This document shows, piece after piece, positions 17,886 to 26,269 of a stretch of DNA of 64,000 bases (position 1 is the first letter of the stretch; the number at the start of each line of letters is the position of its first letter). This stretch comes from Rhodothermales bacterium (lineage in GTDB: Bacteria; Bacteroidota; Rhodothermia; Rhodothermales; JANQRZ01): positions 178,194 to 242,193 of the forward strand of contig JBDUXZ010000031.1 of NCBI GenBank assembly GCA_039944855.1, in the 5' to 3' direction. The position numbers were made by a program, and so were the translations under genes. The notes under the pieces were generated by a model that was not told the DNA's origin, did not search any database, and saw only the letters and a list, made by a program, of their open reading frames with translations.

Positions 17886-17918
17886 CGATGGGGCGCAGCA
17901 CCGTGCTGCGCCCCATCG
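17886..17918. repeat. Perfect 15-bp palindrome (GGGGCGCAGC family)
   Basis: Arms CGATGGGGCGCAGCA and TGCTGCGCCCCATCG are perfect and enclose three bases. Related palindromes occur at 46543-46570 and inside purH at 54668-54695. Lying between convergent genes it could also end transcription in both directions. Confidence 0.75.
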
Positions 17919-17976
17919 TCGTTTGAACCGGGAACGGTCCCCGAAGGGCTCCGGCGAGCTAAACGCGGGGGAGGTC

Positions 17977-19557
17977 TCAGCGGACGACGACGAGGCGGCG
18001 GGAGAGGACGGACGCCTCGCTCTGCACGCGCACGAGGTAGACGCCGCCGGGCAGCGCGGCCGTGTCGAGGTCGAGCCGGTGGGAGCCCGCAGCGAACGGC
18101 CCGTCTGCCAGATTTGCTACGCGGCGGCCGAGCACGTCGTAGACGGTGACGCGGAGATCGGCGTCGGTCGGCAGCGTGAGCGCTACGATCGCGGCGTTCG
18201 CAGACGGGTTGGGGTAGACGTTCAGCGTCGCCGTTTCCGGGAGCGCACCGTCTCCGCTCTCGGCGTCGGTCCCCTGCGTCACCGTGAGCGTGAGCGGAAC
18301 TTCGACGGCCTCGCCGGTCTCCGCCGTGAATGCTTGCAACGCCGCCGTGTTGTCGCCCACCGAGCGTTGCCCCGGCCGGAACGTCAGTTCCAGCGTACGG
18401 CTCTCGCCCGGCGCGAGCGCCCCGTCCCACGCCTCCACCACGAGCCACGACGGCGGCAGCGGGTGCGGGCGTATTGCTAGCACGCCTGAATTCTCGAATG
18501 AGGACCATGGATAGTAGAGAACTCCATTAGGATCGACGCGGCTCCTCACCGGCTCCCCACTAGACAACCCCGTCTCTGCGTTGGGGTCTTGAAAGGGAAG
18601 CGGCGTCTCCAGCGAAGTCCCCGCACCAAGATCGCCGCCGTAGGGGTCTATCGCTGCAACCCGACGCGACGCGCCCGGAGGACGAACATACAATTCGAGA
18701 CGAGTACTCAAAGAGTCGGTACCGGTCTCGCTCGGGTGGGAATCGAGCCCAAAGGCAAGTGTTGCCCCGGGGTATGCGTCAGGCTGGATGGGGTAGCCAG
18801 GAGCAACGTGTCCGAGGGTGTCCACAGCCCAGATCGTCTCACTCCGAATATCCGTGTAGTAAAACAGACCTCGGGTAGCATCATAAGCGATTCCAACAGG
18901 GAGGCGGCGCTCATCCGGTGGCACATTGGGTGCTCTTATCGGGAGTTCGATCCGCTGCCCTGTCGGGACACCGTCGAGGTCGCCTTCGAGAAGCAACGCT
19001 CGATAGACGTCGAACCCACTCGCCTCGATGTTGAGCCACCACAGCGTCCTGATGTCAGCATTGAAGGTGACACCCCTTGTAGCAGGAAACGGCTCGAACT
19101 CCGCCACCACCGGGTGATCGAATACGCGGACGAAGTTCAGCGCGGCGTCGAGTTCGATGGTTCTTCCACCATTGCCTTCGGCTGCGAAGAGTCGTCCGTC
19201 GGACGTAATCGTCAGCCCGTAGGGATCAGCGCAGCAGCCGGGGAGGTCGTCGCGGTCCACGAGGAATAAGACCTCGCCGTAGGTCCCACACGCGCTCCCG
19301 AAAGCACCTTCACTCAAACGAGATATCCCTGCTGTCCGCTGAAGCGGCCGGTCGAACGAGAGGCAGAAGGCGAGCGCTTCGCTCCCGCTGTTCGTTAGCG
19401 TCATCGTCCGCGTCTCGGTTTCGCCCTGCGGCACGGTCACGGCGAGGCTCGACGGCTCCACGGCGAGTTGCGCCCGCGCCGGCGTCACGCCCAGCACGAC
19501 GCCGAGCGTCAGGCTCAGGAGGCAGGCGCCGGTGCGAACGGGGCGGGGGAGGCGCAT
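17977..19557 (-). CDS. Secreted NHL/beta-propeller-like protein with T9SS sorting domain
   Basis: The start is ATG at 19557, giving a signal peptide ending VLGVTPARAQ; the much longer open frame upstream only mirrors the next gene and is rejected. After an Ig-like segment (VTVPQGETETRTMTLTNSG) comes a region with propeller-like repeats (GLTITSDGRLFAAEGNGG, GIAYDATRGLFYYTDI) and a second Ig-like domain (LAPGESRTLELTFRPGQRSV). The C-terminus is a T9SS sorting domain: LNVYPNPSANAAIVAL, VYDVLGRRVANLADG, LDLDTAALPGGVYLVRV and a basic end. It is thus a surface-exported protein of unknown ligand. Its start is 8 bases after the stop of the upstream gene, so both are co-transcribed. Confidence 0.85.
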   Translation of the reverse strand: MRLPRPVRTGACLLSLTLGVVLGVTPARAQLAVEPSSLAVTVPQGETETRTMTLTNSGSEALAFCLSFDRPLQRTAGISRLSEGAFGSACGTYGEVLFLVDRDDLPGCCADPYGLTITSDGRLFAAEGNGGRTIELDAALNFVRVFDHPVVAEFEPFPATRGVTFNADIRTLWWLNIEASGFDVYRALLLEGDLDGVPTGQRIELPIRAPNVPPDERRLPVGIAYDATRGLFYYTDIRSETIWAVDTLGHVAPGYPIQPDAYPGATLAFGLDSHPSETGTDSLSTRLELYVRPPGASRRVAAIDPYGGDLGAGTSLETPLPFQDPNAETGLSSGEPVRSRVDPNGVLYYPWSSFENSGVLAIRPHPLPPSWLVVEAWDGALAPGESRTLELTFRPGQRSVGDNTAALQAFTAETGEAVEVPLTLTVTQGTDAESGDGALPETATLNVYPNPSANAAIVALTLPTDADLRVTVYDVLGRRVANLADGPFAAGSHRLDLDTAALPGGVYLVRVQSEASVLSRRLVVVR

Positions 19558-19565
19558 GGCACGGC

Positions 19566-21785
19566 TCAGAACCGGTAGCGGACCTGGAGGGCGAGGTCGC
19601 GCACGCGGTTGCCGTCGATCTCGTTCAGCCCGCTGCTGATCGTGCGGCGGTCCTCGAAGCGCGTCTCGGCGAGCTTCACGCGGAGGTCGAGCCCCTCGAA
19701 CCGGCCGCGCGGCTTGAACGTCAGCATCGCGTACGCCCGCGTGCCGCGCCCGAAGAGGAGCGTATTCGCGAACACGCCGAGCAGGTCGTTCTCGAACTGG
19801 TAGAGCCGCGCGTCGAACCCCTCGGTGTCGAAGTACGTCAGCCGCGTGTCGAGCCGGAGCGTTTTCGTGAACTGCCAGCGGACGTCTTGGAAGACGAGCA
19901 CGCCCGTGTCTACCGGCTCGTCGCTCTCGCGGTAGCGCGAGCCCTCGACGCGCGTGCGGAAGCGGAGGTCGCGGCTGGCCTCGTACTCGCCCTGCACGCG
20001 GAGGCTCTGCCGCGTCTCGGGCACGAGCCCGGGGAGGACGGCGCCCGTCGGCTGGTCGAAGTCGGCGTTGCTGTCGCGCGTCTCGGTGCGGCCCTGCACG
20101 TAGACCGTGATCCACCGCCTCGGCTTGTGCTGCACGTAGAGGAGCGCCTCGTGACCGGATGCCGGGCGCGGCAGGCCGAAGCGGACCCACGGGAAGCGGT
20201 ACTGATCGAAGTAGCCCTGCACCGCCCACGTCTTCGCGGGGCGGAGCGTGAGGCCGAGGTAGAGCCCCGTCTCGTTCTGTCCGACCCCGTTGCGCTCGCC
20301 GAAGGCATAGCCGTGGAGGCTCACGAAGTCGCGCGGGTAGTGGCGGGCGAGCACGACGGCGTCGAGCTTGCCGAGGCTCGCTTCGGCGCCGCCGACGCCC
20401 GCGAACACGCCGTCGTTCTGGGCGACCTCGCCGAAGAGCTGGAAGTCGCCGAGGAAGAGGTTGGCGTACGCGCTCGCCGTCGTCGCGTCGGTGCCCGAGA
20501 AGGCGAACCGCTCGTACGGCCGGTCGCCGGGCGCGAGGGGGTTGTCGAACCGAGCGTTGTAGCCGACGACGCCGACGGTCGCGCGCTCGAACCGGTATTC
20601 GAGTCCGCCGCCGAAGAGCGTTTCGCCGAGCGCGTCCTTCTTCGCGATCTCGTTCGGCGTGCGGTGGAGGCCGTCTGCGGCGAGGCCGGCCACGGTCGCG
20701 TCCGTGATCGGAATATCCACGTCCGTCGTGTCCACGTCGTTGAACGAGGCGTCGAGCGTGCGGCGGCTGGCGAAGGCCGTCGCGTAGAGCGCGGGCGTCA
20801 CGGCGACCGTCGTGCCGACGCCGCGGAAGAACTGGTTCTCGTCGGTCGAGCCGTAGGGCCGGATCCCGCGCCCGCGTTTGACGAGCGGGCGGACCGACTC
20901 GCGCCCTTTCCCGAACCCGGCCGCGCGCCACAGCGCGAGCCCCTGTCCGAACTCGGCCACGAAGTCGCCGACGACGAGCGCCTCGATCCGGCCGACGCGG
21001 AGGGCGGCGAGGTGGAAGGAGGCGAAGTCGTAGCCGTAGCTCCCGATGTCGGGGTCGAAGGTGAACTGCTCGCCGGGGTCCTTTTCAAGGGTGATGTTTG
21101 CGCTGAGGTTCCGGCGATACGTGGCGCGGAGGCGGGTGTAGATCCGCTCGGGTGAGCCGGCGTAGCGCGTCGGCGGGGGCACGTCGTCGGCGAGGTCGTC
21201 GGGGAGGGCGTCGTAGCCCTCGCCGAGGTCGAGGCGTCGGGTGACACGCTGGAGGAGTTCGATGCGGGCGTTCGCGCGGACGACGGCGAGGCTCGGCACC
21301 TCGGGATAGGGCGAGGCCTCGGGCGCGGTGCGCGGGAGCGGCAGCCCGATCGTGAGGTACGGCCGGGCTTCGAGGTACGTCGCCGGATCGATGCCCTCGA
21401 CCGAGCGCAGCTCGGGGATCGAGCCGAAGAGGCCGTTCTCTTCGCGGTAGCGGACGATGGCCTGGGCGACGATGGGCGAGAACGACGGGACCTGCGCTAG
21501 CTCCTCCGCTCCGGCACGGTTGACGTCGAGCGGGTTCTCGCGGAGGTCTTCGAGGAGCTCCAGCAGCTCGGTCGGGTCGCCGGAGATCTCGTCGTCGGTG
21601 AGGTTTTCGAGCACGTCCTCGCGGACGTCGTCGGCCGTGGTGTCCGCCGGCACGTCCTGCGCGAGCGCGGCCGGGGCAGCGAGGAAGAGAGCGAGGAGGA
21701 AGAGGGAGGGGAGCGAGAGGGGGGAGGGAGAGGAGAGATGCTGTTGCTCTGCCGAGGAATTCTGCGAACCCTCCCGACGTGTCAT
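19566..21785 (-). CDS. Helix-hairpin-helix outer-membrane beta-barrel protein
   Basis: About 739 residues if started at ATG 21785; the frame extends to 21953 but then passes through a dispersed repeat. After a signal peptide (LFLLALFLAAPAALAQ) comes an acidic segment and two helix-hairpin-helix motifs like those of ComEA (NPLDVNRAGAEELAQVPSFS, FGSIPELRSVEGIDPATYLE). The rest has many amphipathic strands with aromatic girdles and ends in RDLALQVRYRF, the C-terminal Phe expected of a barrel. Similar 'HhH plus barrel' proteins are common in Bacteroidota but uncharacterised. The start codon comes from the repeat at 21781-21883. Confidence 0.8.
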   Translation of the reverse strand: MTRREGSQNSSAEQQHLSSPSPLSLPSLFLLALFLAAPAALAQDVPADTTADDVREDVLENLTDDEISGDPTELLELLEDLRENPLDVNRAGAEELAQVPSFSPIVAQAIVRYREENGLFGSIPELRSVEGIDPATYLEARPYLTIGLPLPRTAPEASPYPEVPSLAVVRANARIELLQRVTRRLDLGEGYDALPDDLADDVPPPTRYAGSPERIYTRLRATYRRNLSANITLEKDPGEQFTFDPDIGSYGYDFASFHLAALRVGRIEALVVGDFVAEFGQGLALWRAAGFGKGRESVRPLVKRGRGIRPYGSTDENQFFRGVGTTVAVTPALYATAFASRRTLDASFNDVDTTDVDIPITDATVAGLAADGLHRTPNEIAKKDALGETLFGGGLEYRFERATVGVVGYNARFDNPLAPGDRPYERFAFSGTDATTASAYANLFLGDFQLFGEVAQNDGVFAGVGGAEASLGKLDAVVLARHYPRDFVSLHGYAFGERNGVGQNETGLYLGLTLRPAKTWAVQGYFDQYRFPWVRFGLPRPASGHEALLYVQHKPRRWITVYVQGRTETRDSNADFDQPTGAVLPGLVPETRQSLRVQGEYEASRDLRFRTRVEGSRYRESDEPVDTGVLVFQDVRWQFTKTLRLDTRLTYFDTEGFDARLYQFENDLLGVFANTLLFGRGTRAYAMLTFKPRGRFEGLDLRVKLAETRFEDRRTISSGLNEIDGNRVRDLALQVRYRF

Positions 21786-21883
21786 CCTGAGCTTGTCGAA
21801 GGATCTCTCGTGGGCACCGCGATGCTCGACAGAGATGGGCTTCGCCGAGCCCTGCGGGGTCCCTCGGCTGCGCTCGGGATGAC
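21781..21883. repeat. Dispersed repeat, GTCATCCTGAGC...GGGATGAC family, copy 2
   Basis: Near-inverted ends match those at 17713-17833, and the inner GGATCTC and CCTCGG motifs are shared. On the minus strand it would encode the peptide CHPERSRGT...FDKLRMT, a well-known translation of this repeat class in many genomes. It touches the start of the downstream outer-membrane gene. Confidence 0.8.
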
Positions 21884-21963
21884 ACAGGAGAGAGCTCCTC
21901 GACCAAGCAAGTCGCTTTCTCCGCCCTCCTTTCTCTCTCATTCTCTCTCCCATTCCCGACCCC

Positions 21964-22791
21964 CTAAAACTGGACGCCGAAGCCGAAGGCGGGCGTCCAG
22001 CCGAGCACGTCGTGCCGCTCGGCCGCCACGTCCGCGCGCAGAATCCCGACGGCCACGCCGACGCCGGTGCTGAAGCGGACGGGCTCCGTCGAGAACCCGG
22101 CGCGGAGGAAGAGCACGTCGACGGGTTGGACTTCGAGCCCGCCCCGGAAGGAGACGGGGAAGTCCACGTCTTTGTCGACGCTGAAGAGCAGGAGTGCTTG
22201 CTTGACGGCTTGGTACGCGAGGCCGACTTCGAGGCCGGAGCGGAGCGGGTCGAACTCGGTCAACTCGGGCCGGTTGAGGTTGTAGGCGTGGAAGCCGAAG
22301 TCGAGGCCGGGCAGCACCTCCACGAGGGCCCCGAGCGAGAGGCCGAGCGCGCCGCCCGAGCCGAACTCGGTGATGGAGACCGCCGTGTAGCCGAGGGCGA
22401 GCCCGGCGTGGACGCTGCGCGAGGCGGAGACGGGGAAGGCGCGGGCGTAGCCGATTCCGAAGTGGGTCTCGCGGAAGTCCTCGAAGCCGTACGTCCGCGC
22501 CGTCCCCGTGAACGTGCCGAAGGCGGTCGGCTCGGCGAAGGCGACGGCACCGACGCGGAGCTCGGACAGCCCGAAGGCCTGTGAGGCGAAGGCGCCGGCG
22601 GCGCGGCCCGGAAGCCCAGCCTGGCTCGCCGGGTTGTGGTGGCCCCACACGTCGCCCGAGAGCGCGGTGCCGGCGCGGCCGAGCGCGAGCGTGCGCGCGC
22701 CGCCTTCGGCGAGCGGGACGAGTTGGGCGGAGGCCGGTCCGGCGGCGCCGACGAGGGCGCAGAGGGCGGCGAGACGGAGGAGGGGGCGCAT
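21964..22791 (-). CDS. PorV/PorQ-like outer-membrane protein
   Basis: Start ATG 22791 gives a clean signal peptide (RPLLRLAALCALVGAAGPASA) cut before QLVPL; the frame stays open further upstream but without a signal. The 275-residue protein has LAEGGARTLALGRAGTAL and a VWGHHNPAS motif, the 'aN PA' signature near the N-terminus of PorV/PorQ/FadL-type barrels, then regular strands and a terminal GFGVQF. Bacteroidota PorV and PorQ carry or attach T9SS cargo at the surface; nearby cargo genes and PorD support a related role. A general FadL-like or type IX accessory barrel is an alternative. Confidence 0.72.
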   Translation of the reverse strand: MRPLLRLAALCALVGAAGPASAQLVPLAEGGARTLALGRAGTALSGDVWGHHNPASQAGLPGRAAGAFASQAFGLSELRVGAVAFAEPTAFGTFTGTARTYGFEDFRETHFGIGYARAFPVSASRSVHAGLALGYTAVSITEFGSGGALGLSLGALVEVLPGLDFGFHAYNLNRPELTEFDPLRSGLEVGLAYQAVKQALLLFSVDKDVDFPVSFRGGLEVQPVDVLFLRAGFSTEPVRFSTGVGVAVGILRADVAAERHDVLGWTPAFGFGVQF

Positions 22792-22825
22792 GAAAACGTC
22801 GGCGTGACCTGACCGCGGCGGGGAG

Positions 22826-22835
22826 CCGAAGTATA
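22826..22835 (-). promoter_or_regulatory. Probable -7 promoter box of the PorV-like gene
   Basis: The minus strand reads TATACTTCGG about 35 bases before ATG 22791, close to TAnnTTTG. It faces away from the box of the porD gene in the same divergent gap. Confidence 0.4.
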
Positions 22836-22907
22836 CGATTCCTGACGGTTGCAACGTATGATGGAGAGGGCGCCCGGCGCCGCGCGGCCCTCGCTGCGCG
22901 CCGGTGC

Positions 22908-22915
22908 TATCTTCC
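22908..22915 (+). promoter_or_regulatory. Probable -7 promoter box of the porD gene
   Basis: TATCTTCC lies 37 bases before ATG 22953 and is the same sequence type as at 57413 and 57359. Confidence 0.4.
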
Positions 22916-22952
22916 GCCCGCGCGCTCCCGCTGTGCAACCCGCCTCCCCGTT

Positions 22953-23855
22953 ATGCTCTCCGCCTTTCGCCGGCTCGCTTTCCTCGCCCTCGCCGTGGCT
23001 GCCCTCGCGCCCCGCGCCTCCGCGCAGGAGCTGAACTGCAACGTCGACGTCAACTTCGAGTCGCTCGGCGGGAACGAGTTCACCTTCCTCGACGACCTCG
23101 AAGAGGAGATGGAACGCTACCTCGACGGCCGTTCGTGGACGGAGGACCGCTTCGCGGATATCGAGCGCATCAACTGCACGTTCAGCATCACGTTCACCGA
23201 GGCGCAGGGGCTCGACCGCTTCACCGCCCGCATCGCCGTCGGCAGCAGCCGCCCGATCTACGGCACGCCGCGCACGACGCCGGTCTTCCAGATCATCGAC
23301 TCCCAGTGGCAGTTCCAGTACAACCGGGGCCAGCCGCTCATCTTCAACCCGAACCGCTACGACGCGCTGACGAGCCTGCTCGATTTCTACGCGTACATGA
23401 TCCTCGGGTACGACTACGACACGTTCTCGGAACTCGGCGGGACGCCGCACTTCGAGCGTGCGCGGAGCATCGCCGAGCTCGCGCAGGCGCAGGGCGACGC
23501 CGGCTGGCTCAGCATCGGCGACGACCAGACGCGGACGACGCTCGTCCGCCAGCTCCTCGACGCGCGCTACCTCCCGCTCCGCCGGGCCTACTTCCTCTAC
23601 CACCTCGGCGCGCTCGACCTCTTCACGCGGGACCCGGAGACGGCGTGGCAGACCGGCTTCAGCGCCATCTCCGGGATCTACGAGCTATTCCTCGAAGTCT
23701 CGCGGAAGTACTCGACGGACCTCTTTTTCGCGGCGAAGGCGAGCGAACTCGTGCAGCTCTTCGAAGACGCCGACGACGTGCGGAACGAGCTCTACGCGAT
23801 GCTGATCGAGATGGACCCGGCGCGCTCTAGCGAGTACGACCGGCTGCTGAACTAG
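22953..23855 (+). CDS. porD: DUF4835 / PorD-type type IX secretion protein
   Basis: The protein (300 residues) has a signal peptide (LAFLALAVAALAPRASAQ) and then ELNCNVDVNFESLGGNEFTF, the typical opening of DUF4835 proteins. Other family marks are FNPNRYDALTSLLDFYAYMILGYDYDTFSELGG (split over residues about 127-160), PLRRAYFLYHLGALDLF and a C-terminal LYAMLIEMDPARSSEY. DUF4835 members are named PorD in type IX-bearing bacteria; the precise step is not settled. Its stop overlaps the stop of the convergent HEAT-cyclophilin gene in the shared bases CTAG. Confidence 0.83.
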   Translation: MLSAFRRLAFLALAVAALAPRASAQELNCNVDVNFESLGGNEFTFLDDLEEEMERYLDGRSWTEDRFADIERINCTFSITFTEAQGLDRFTARIAVGSSRPIYGTPRTTPVFQIIDSQWQFQYNRGQPLIFNPNRYDALTSLLDFYAYMILGYDYDTFSELGGTPHFERARSIAELAQAQGDAGWLSIGDDQTRTTLVRQLLDARYLPLRRAYFLYHLGALDLFTRDPETAWQTGFSAISGIYELFLEVSRKYSTDLFFAAKASELVQLFEDADDVRNELYAMLIEMDPARSSEYDRLLN

Positions 23856-25972
23856 CGCGCCGCGTCGTCGGGCTGGACCGTCGCGCGCAGCACGCGGTCG
23901 CCCTGCAGGAGTTCGTCGACGACGTCCTGCCCGCGCACGACGCGGCCGAACGCGGTGTAGCGCCCGTCGAGGTGGGGTTGCATCGAATGCGTGACGAAGA
24001 ACTGCGAGCCCTCCGTGTCCTTCCCCGCCGACGCCATCCCGATCGTGCCGCGCTCGTACGGGACGCGGGCGAACTCGCTCGGGAGGAACAGGCCCGGCCC
24101 GCCGAACCCGTCGGCGCGGACGTAGTCGCCGCCCTGCACGACGAAGTTGGAGACGACGCGGTGGAACGGGACGCCGTCGTAGTCGCCGCGCCCCGCGGTG
24201 CGCGTGAGGGTCTGCACGGTGAGCGGGGCCGCCTCGGTATCGAGCTCGATCACGACCTCGCCCCGGTCGGTTTGCAACTGCAGGCGCGGGTGGCGGCCGA
24301 GCGATCGGAGGTAGTCCCAGTCGAACGCCGGGAAGTCGGGCGGCATGAGCCCCGTCGCCTCGAAGTCGATGCCCTCACCGAAGCGCTCGCTGAGCGTCGT
24401 CGCGGCGGCTTGCCGGATCGTCGGGTGCGGCCCTTCGAGCGCGACTTCGAGCAGGAACGGGACGGCCGTCGTGTCGCGGATCTCGCCGAGCGCGCGGACG
24501 ATCTCGACCATTGGCTCGATGTCGTCAGGCGTGCTCATCTCGCCGTAGGTCTCGCGCAGCACGGTGGACGCGCCGAGCGGGCGGAAGAGGGAGTCGGCGA
24601 GGGCGGGGGCGGCGGCGTAAGCCGTGGCGAGGTCGCGTCGCCGGAGCGCACGGGCGAAGAGGTCGAAGTAGAACGGCGCACGCTCGGCGGTGTGCTCATC
24701 CGCCCAACTCGCCTTCAGCGCTTCGAGCGCGGCGTACGCCACGCGCGCGTCCGGGTCGTCAGCGGCCGTGCGGACGAGGTCGAGCGCGGCGGGGTCGAGG
24801 ACGCCGGCGAGTCCGCCGAGCGCAGCGGCGCGGGCGAAGGGGATTTCGTGCGCGGGCAGGGCGGACGAACGGCTCGCGCCGAGGTCGCGTACGCGAGCGA
24901 GCACGGCATCGACCCGGTTTGCCTGCGCGAGTGCTGAGAGGAGGGGAGCCCACACGCGCCACCGCGCCGGGTGCGCGTCGGCCCACACTTCGAGGAGGTC
25001 GAGCCGCTCGGCATCGAGCGTATCCGCGGCGGCGAGCGCTCCGGCCGCGGCGGCGGCGACGTGCGTGGAGGGATCGTCGAGCGCGACGAGCAGGGCGTGG
25101 TGGGCGAAGCTCGATGAGGTCGGGCGGGCGAGGGCGCGCGCCGCGTTCGTCCGCACGCGCCAGTCCTCGCTCTTGCGGAGGAGTTGGACGAGGCGGGCTT
25201 CGGTGCCGTCCGCGTCCAGCCGCCCGAGCGCGAGCGCGAGGTACTGCTGCGCCGGGTCGCTGGGGGCGAGGCTGTCGGAGGCCGCGATCACGAGGTCGCT
25301 GGCGTAGCGCCACGGATCGGGGTCGGCGATGCGGCCGAAGTAGTAGGCGGCGTGCTCGCGGAGGTCGGGGTCGGGGTCCGTGAGGTGCCGCGCGAGCCAG
25401 TCCACGGCGTCGCGGTCGTGGACGCCGCGGAGGCCGTAGCGCGCGATTGCGATCGCCCGGTCGGGGTCGAGGCTGGCCGGGAACGGGAGGCCGGGGAGGG
25501 CGGAGAGCGTGGCCTCGCCGCCCGTTTTTCCGAGGGCTTCGAGCAGGAGCCGCTGCACGGCCGGATCGGCCTCGTCGCGGAGTGCGGCGATGAGCGGGAG
25601 TTCGGCCGCTTCGCCGGCGCTCTGCCCAAGGGCGAACGCCACGTCGGCACGGACGAGCGGGCTCGGGTCATCGAGGAGGAAGAGGAGCAGGGGGACAGCC
25701 GCCGTGTCCTGCACCGAGCCGAGCGCTAGTGCGGCCCGAGCACGCACGGCCGCAACTTTGGAGGTCAACCGATCCCGCAGCACCGCCGCGTTACGCCGCG
25801 TCTGCCGCTCGACGACGACCTGAAGGTCGGGCCGTTGGAGGAGGGCGTCGCTCGGTCGGGCGTAGGCGGCTTCGGGGGGCTGAGGTGGTGCGGCTTTGCC
25901 CGTGACAGGGGGTCGAGTGCAGCCGAGGACCGTCGAGAGCGCGGCGAGGAGGGCGAGGGCGAGCAGGCGCAT
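23852..25972 (-). CDS. HEAT-repeat lipoprotein with C-terminal cyclophilin-type prolyl isomerase
   Basis: The 706-residue protein starts with a lipoprotein signal (LLAALSTVLGC), then about 480 residues of HEAT repeats (LALGSVQDTAAVPLLLFLL, DVAFALGQSAGEAAELPL, ALEALKAS). The last 150 residues are a cyclophilin domain: IELDTEAAPLTVQTL, DGVPFHRVVSNFVVQGGDY, GTIGMASAGKDTEGSQFFV, HLDGRYTAFGRVV. The Arg in FHRV and the SQFF motif of active isomerases are present. It probably helps fold proteins in the periplasm, with the HEAT solenoid choosing clients. A TATATTCG box at 26135 may be its promoter, leaving a leader of about 150 bases. Confidence 0.9.
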   Translation of the reverse strand: MRLLALALLAALSTVLGCTRPPVTGKAAPPQPPEAAYARPSDALLQRPDLQVVVERQTRRNAAVLRDRLTSKVAAVRARAALALGSVQDTAAVPLLLFLLDDPSPLVRADVAFALGQSAGEAAELPLIAALRDEADPAVQRLLLEALGKTGGEATLSALPGLPFPASLDPDRAIAIARYGLRGVHDRDAVDWLARHLTDPDPDLREHAAYYFGRIADPDPWRYASDLVIAASDSLAPSDPAQQYLALALGRLDADGTEARLVQLLRKSEDWRVRTNAARALARPTSSSFAHHALLVALDDPSTHVAAAAAGALAAADTLDAERLDLLEVWADAHPARWRVWAPLLSALAQANRVDAVLARVRDLGASRSSALPAHEIPFARAAALGGLAGVLDPAALDLVRTAADDPDARVAYAALEALKASWADEHTAERAPFYFDLFARALRRRDLATAYAAAPALADSLFRPLGASTVLRETYGEMSTPDDIEPMVEIVRALGEIRDTTAVPFLLEVALEGPHPTIRQAAATTLSERFGEGIDFEATGLMPPDFPAFDWDYLRSLGRHPRLQLQTDRGEVVIELDTEAAPLTVQTLTRTAGRGDYDGVPFHRVVSNFVVQGGDYVRADGFGGPGLFLPSEFARVPYERGTIGMASAGKDTEGSQFFVTHSMQPHLDGRYTAFGRVVRGQDVVDELLQGDRVLRATVQPDDAAR

Positions 25973-26269
25973 GAAAGACGTGGCGGGGGGCGCTCCGGAA
26001 AGCGGCGCGCAGGAAGTCGGGGCTTCGGACCGGAGCGAGCCGGAACGGCCTGTACCTTGTTACGCCCGAGTGGGCACGGTACCGGATTCGACTTGCCGAC
26101 CGCTCGCCGTAGCCACAGCGGGGCGTGGGAGCGTCGAATATAGCCCCAGACGGTAGCAGGCCACAGCAGCGTCGATCGCCCGTCTACTCTGCTCCTCCTT
26201 TGCGACGGGGAAGGGCGGAGAGGCGCTGACCCGAACCGCTCGGGCCGTGATGCTCTGGTGCTTGTGAGC
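25973..26269. other. Intergenic stretch with no recognised gene
   Basis: No conserved frame, tRNA or repeat was found. It holds a possible minus-strand promoter box for the HEAT-cyclophilin gene and the 3' flank of the small-protein cluster. Confidence 0.5.
26135..26142 (-). promoter_or_regulatory. Possible -7 promoter box
   Basis: The minus strand reads TATATTCG. The nearest gene downstream is the HEAT-cyclophilin lipoprotein, 163 bases away, a rather long leader. Confidence 0.35.

Noticed and set aside
17869..18480. 203-residue plus-strand frame
   Set aside because: Antisense of the T9SS sorting domain region and partly made of the palindrome; no support.
19558..20931. Long minus-strand open frame that would extend the T9SS cargo protein to 984 residues
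   Set aside because: It is the Arg/Pro-rich mirror of the HhH-barrel gene in another frame; the real protein starts with a signal peptide at ATG 19557.
26050..26150. Possible tmRNA or tRNA-like sequence (GGATTCGACTTG)
   Set aside because: The flanking bases do not pair into an acceptor or T arm and no tag-peptide frame is present.
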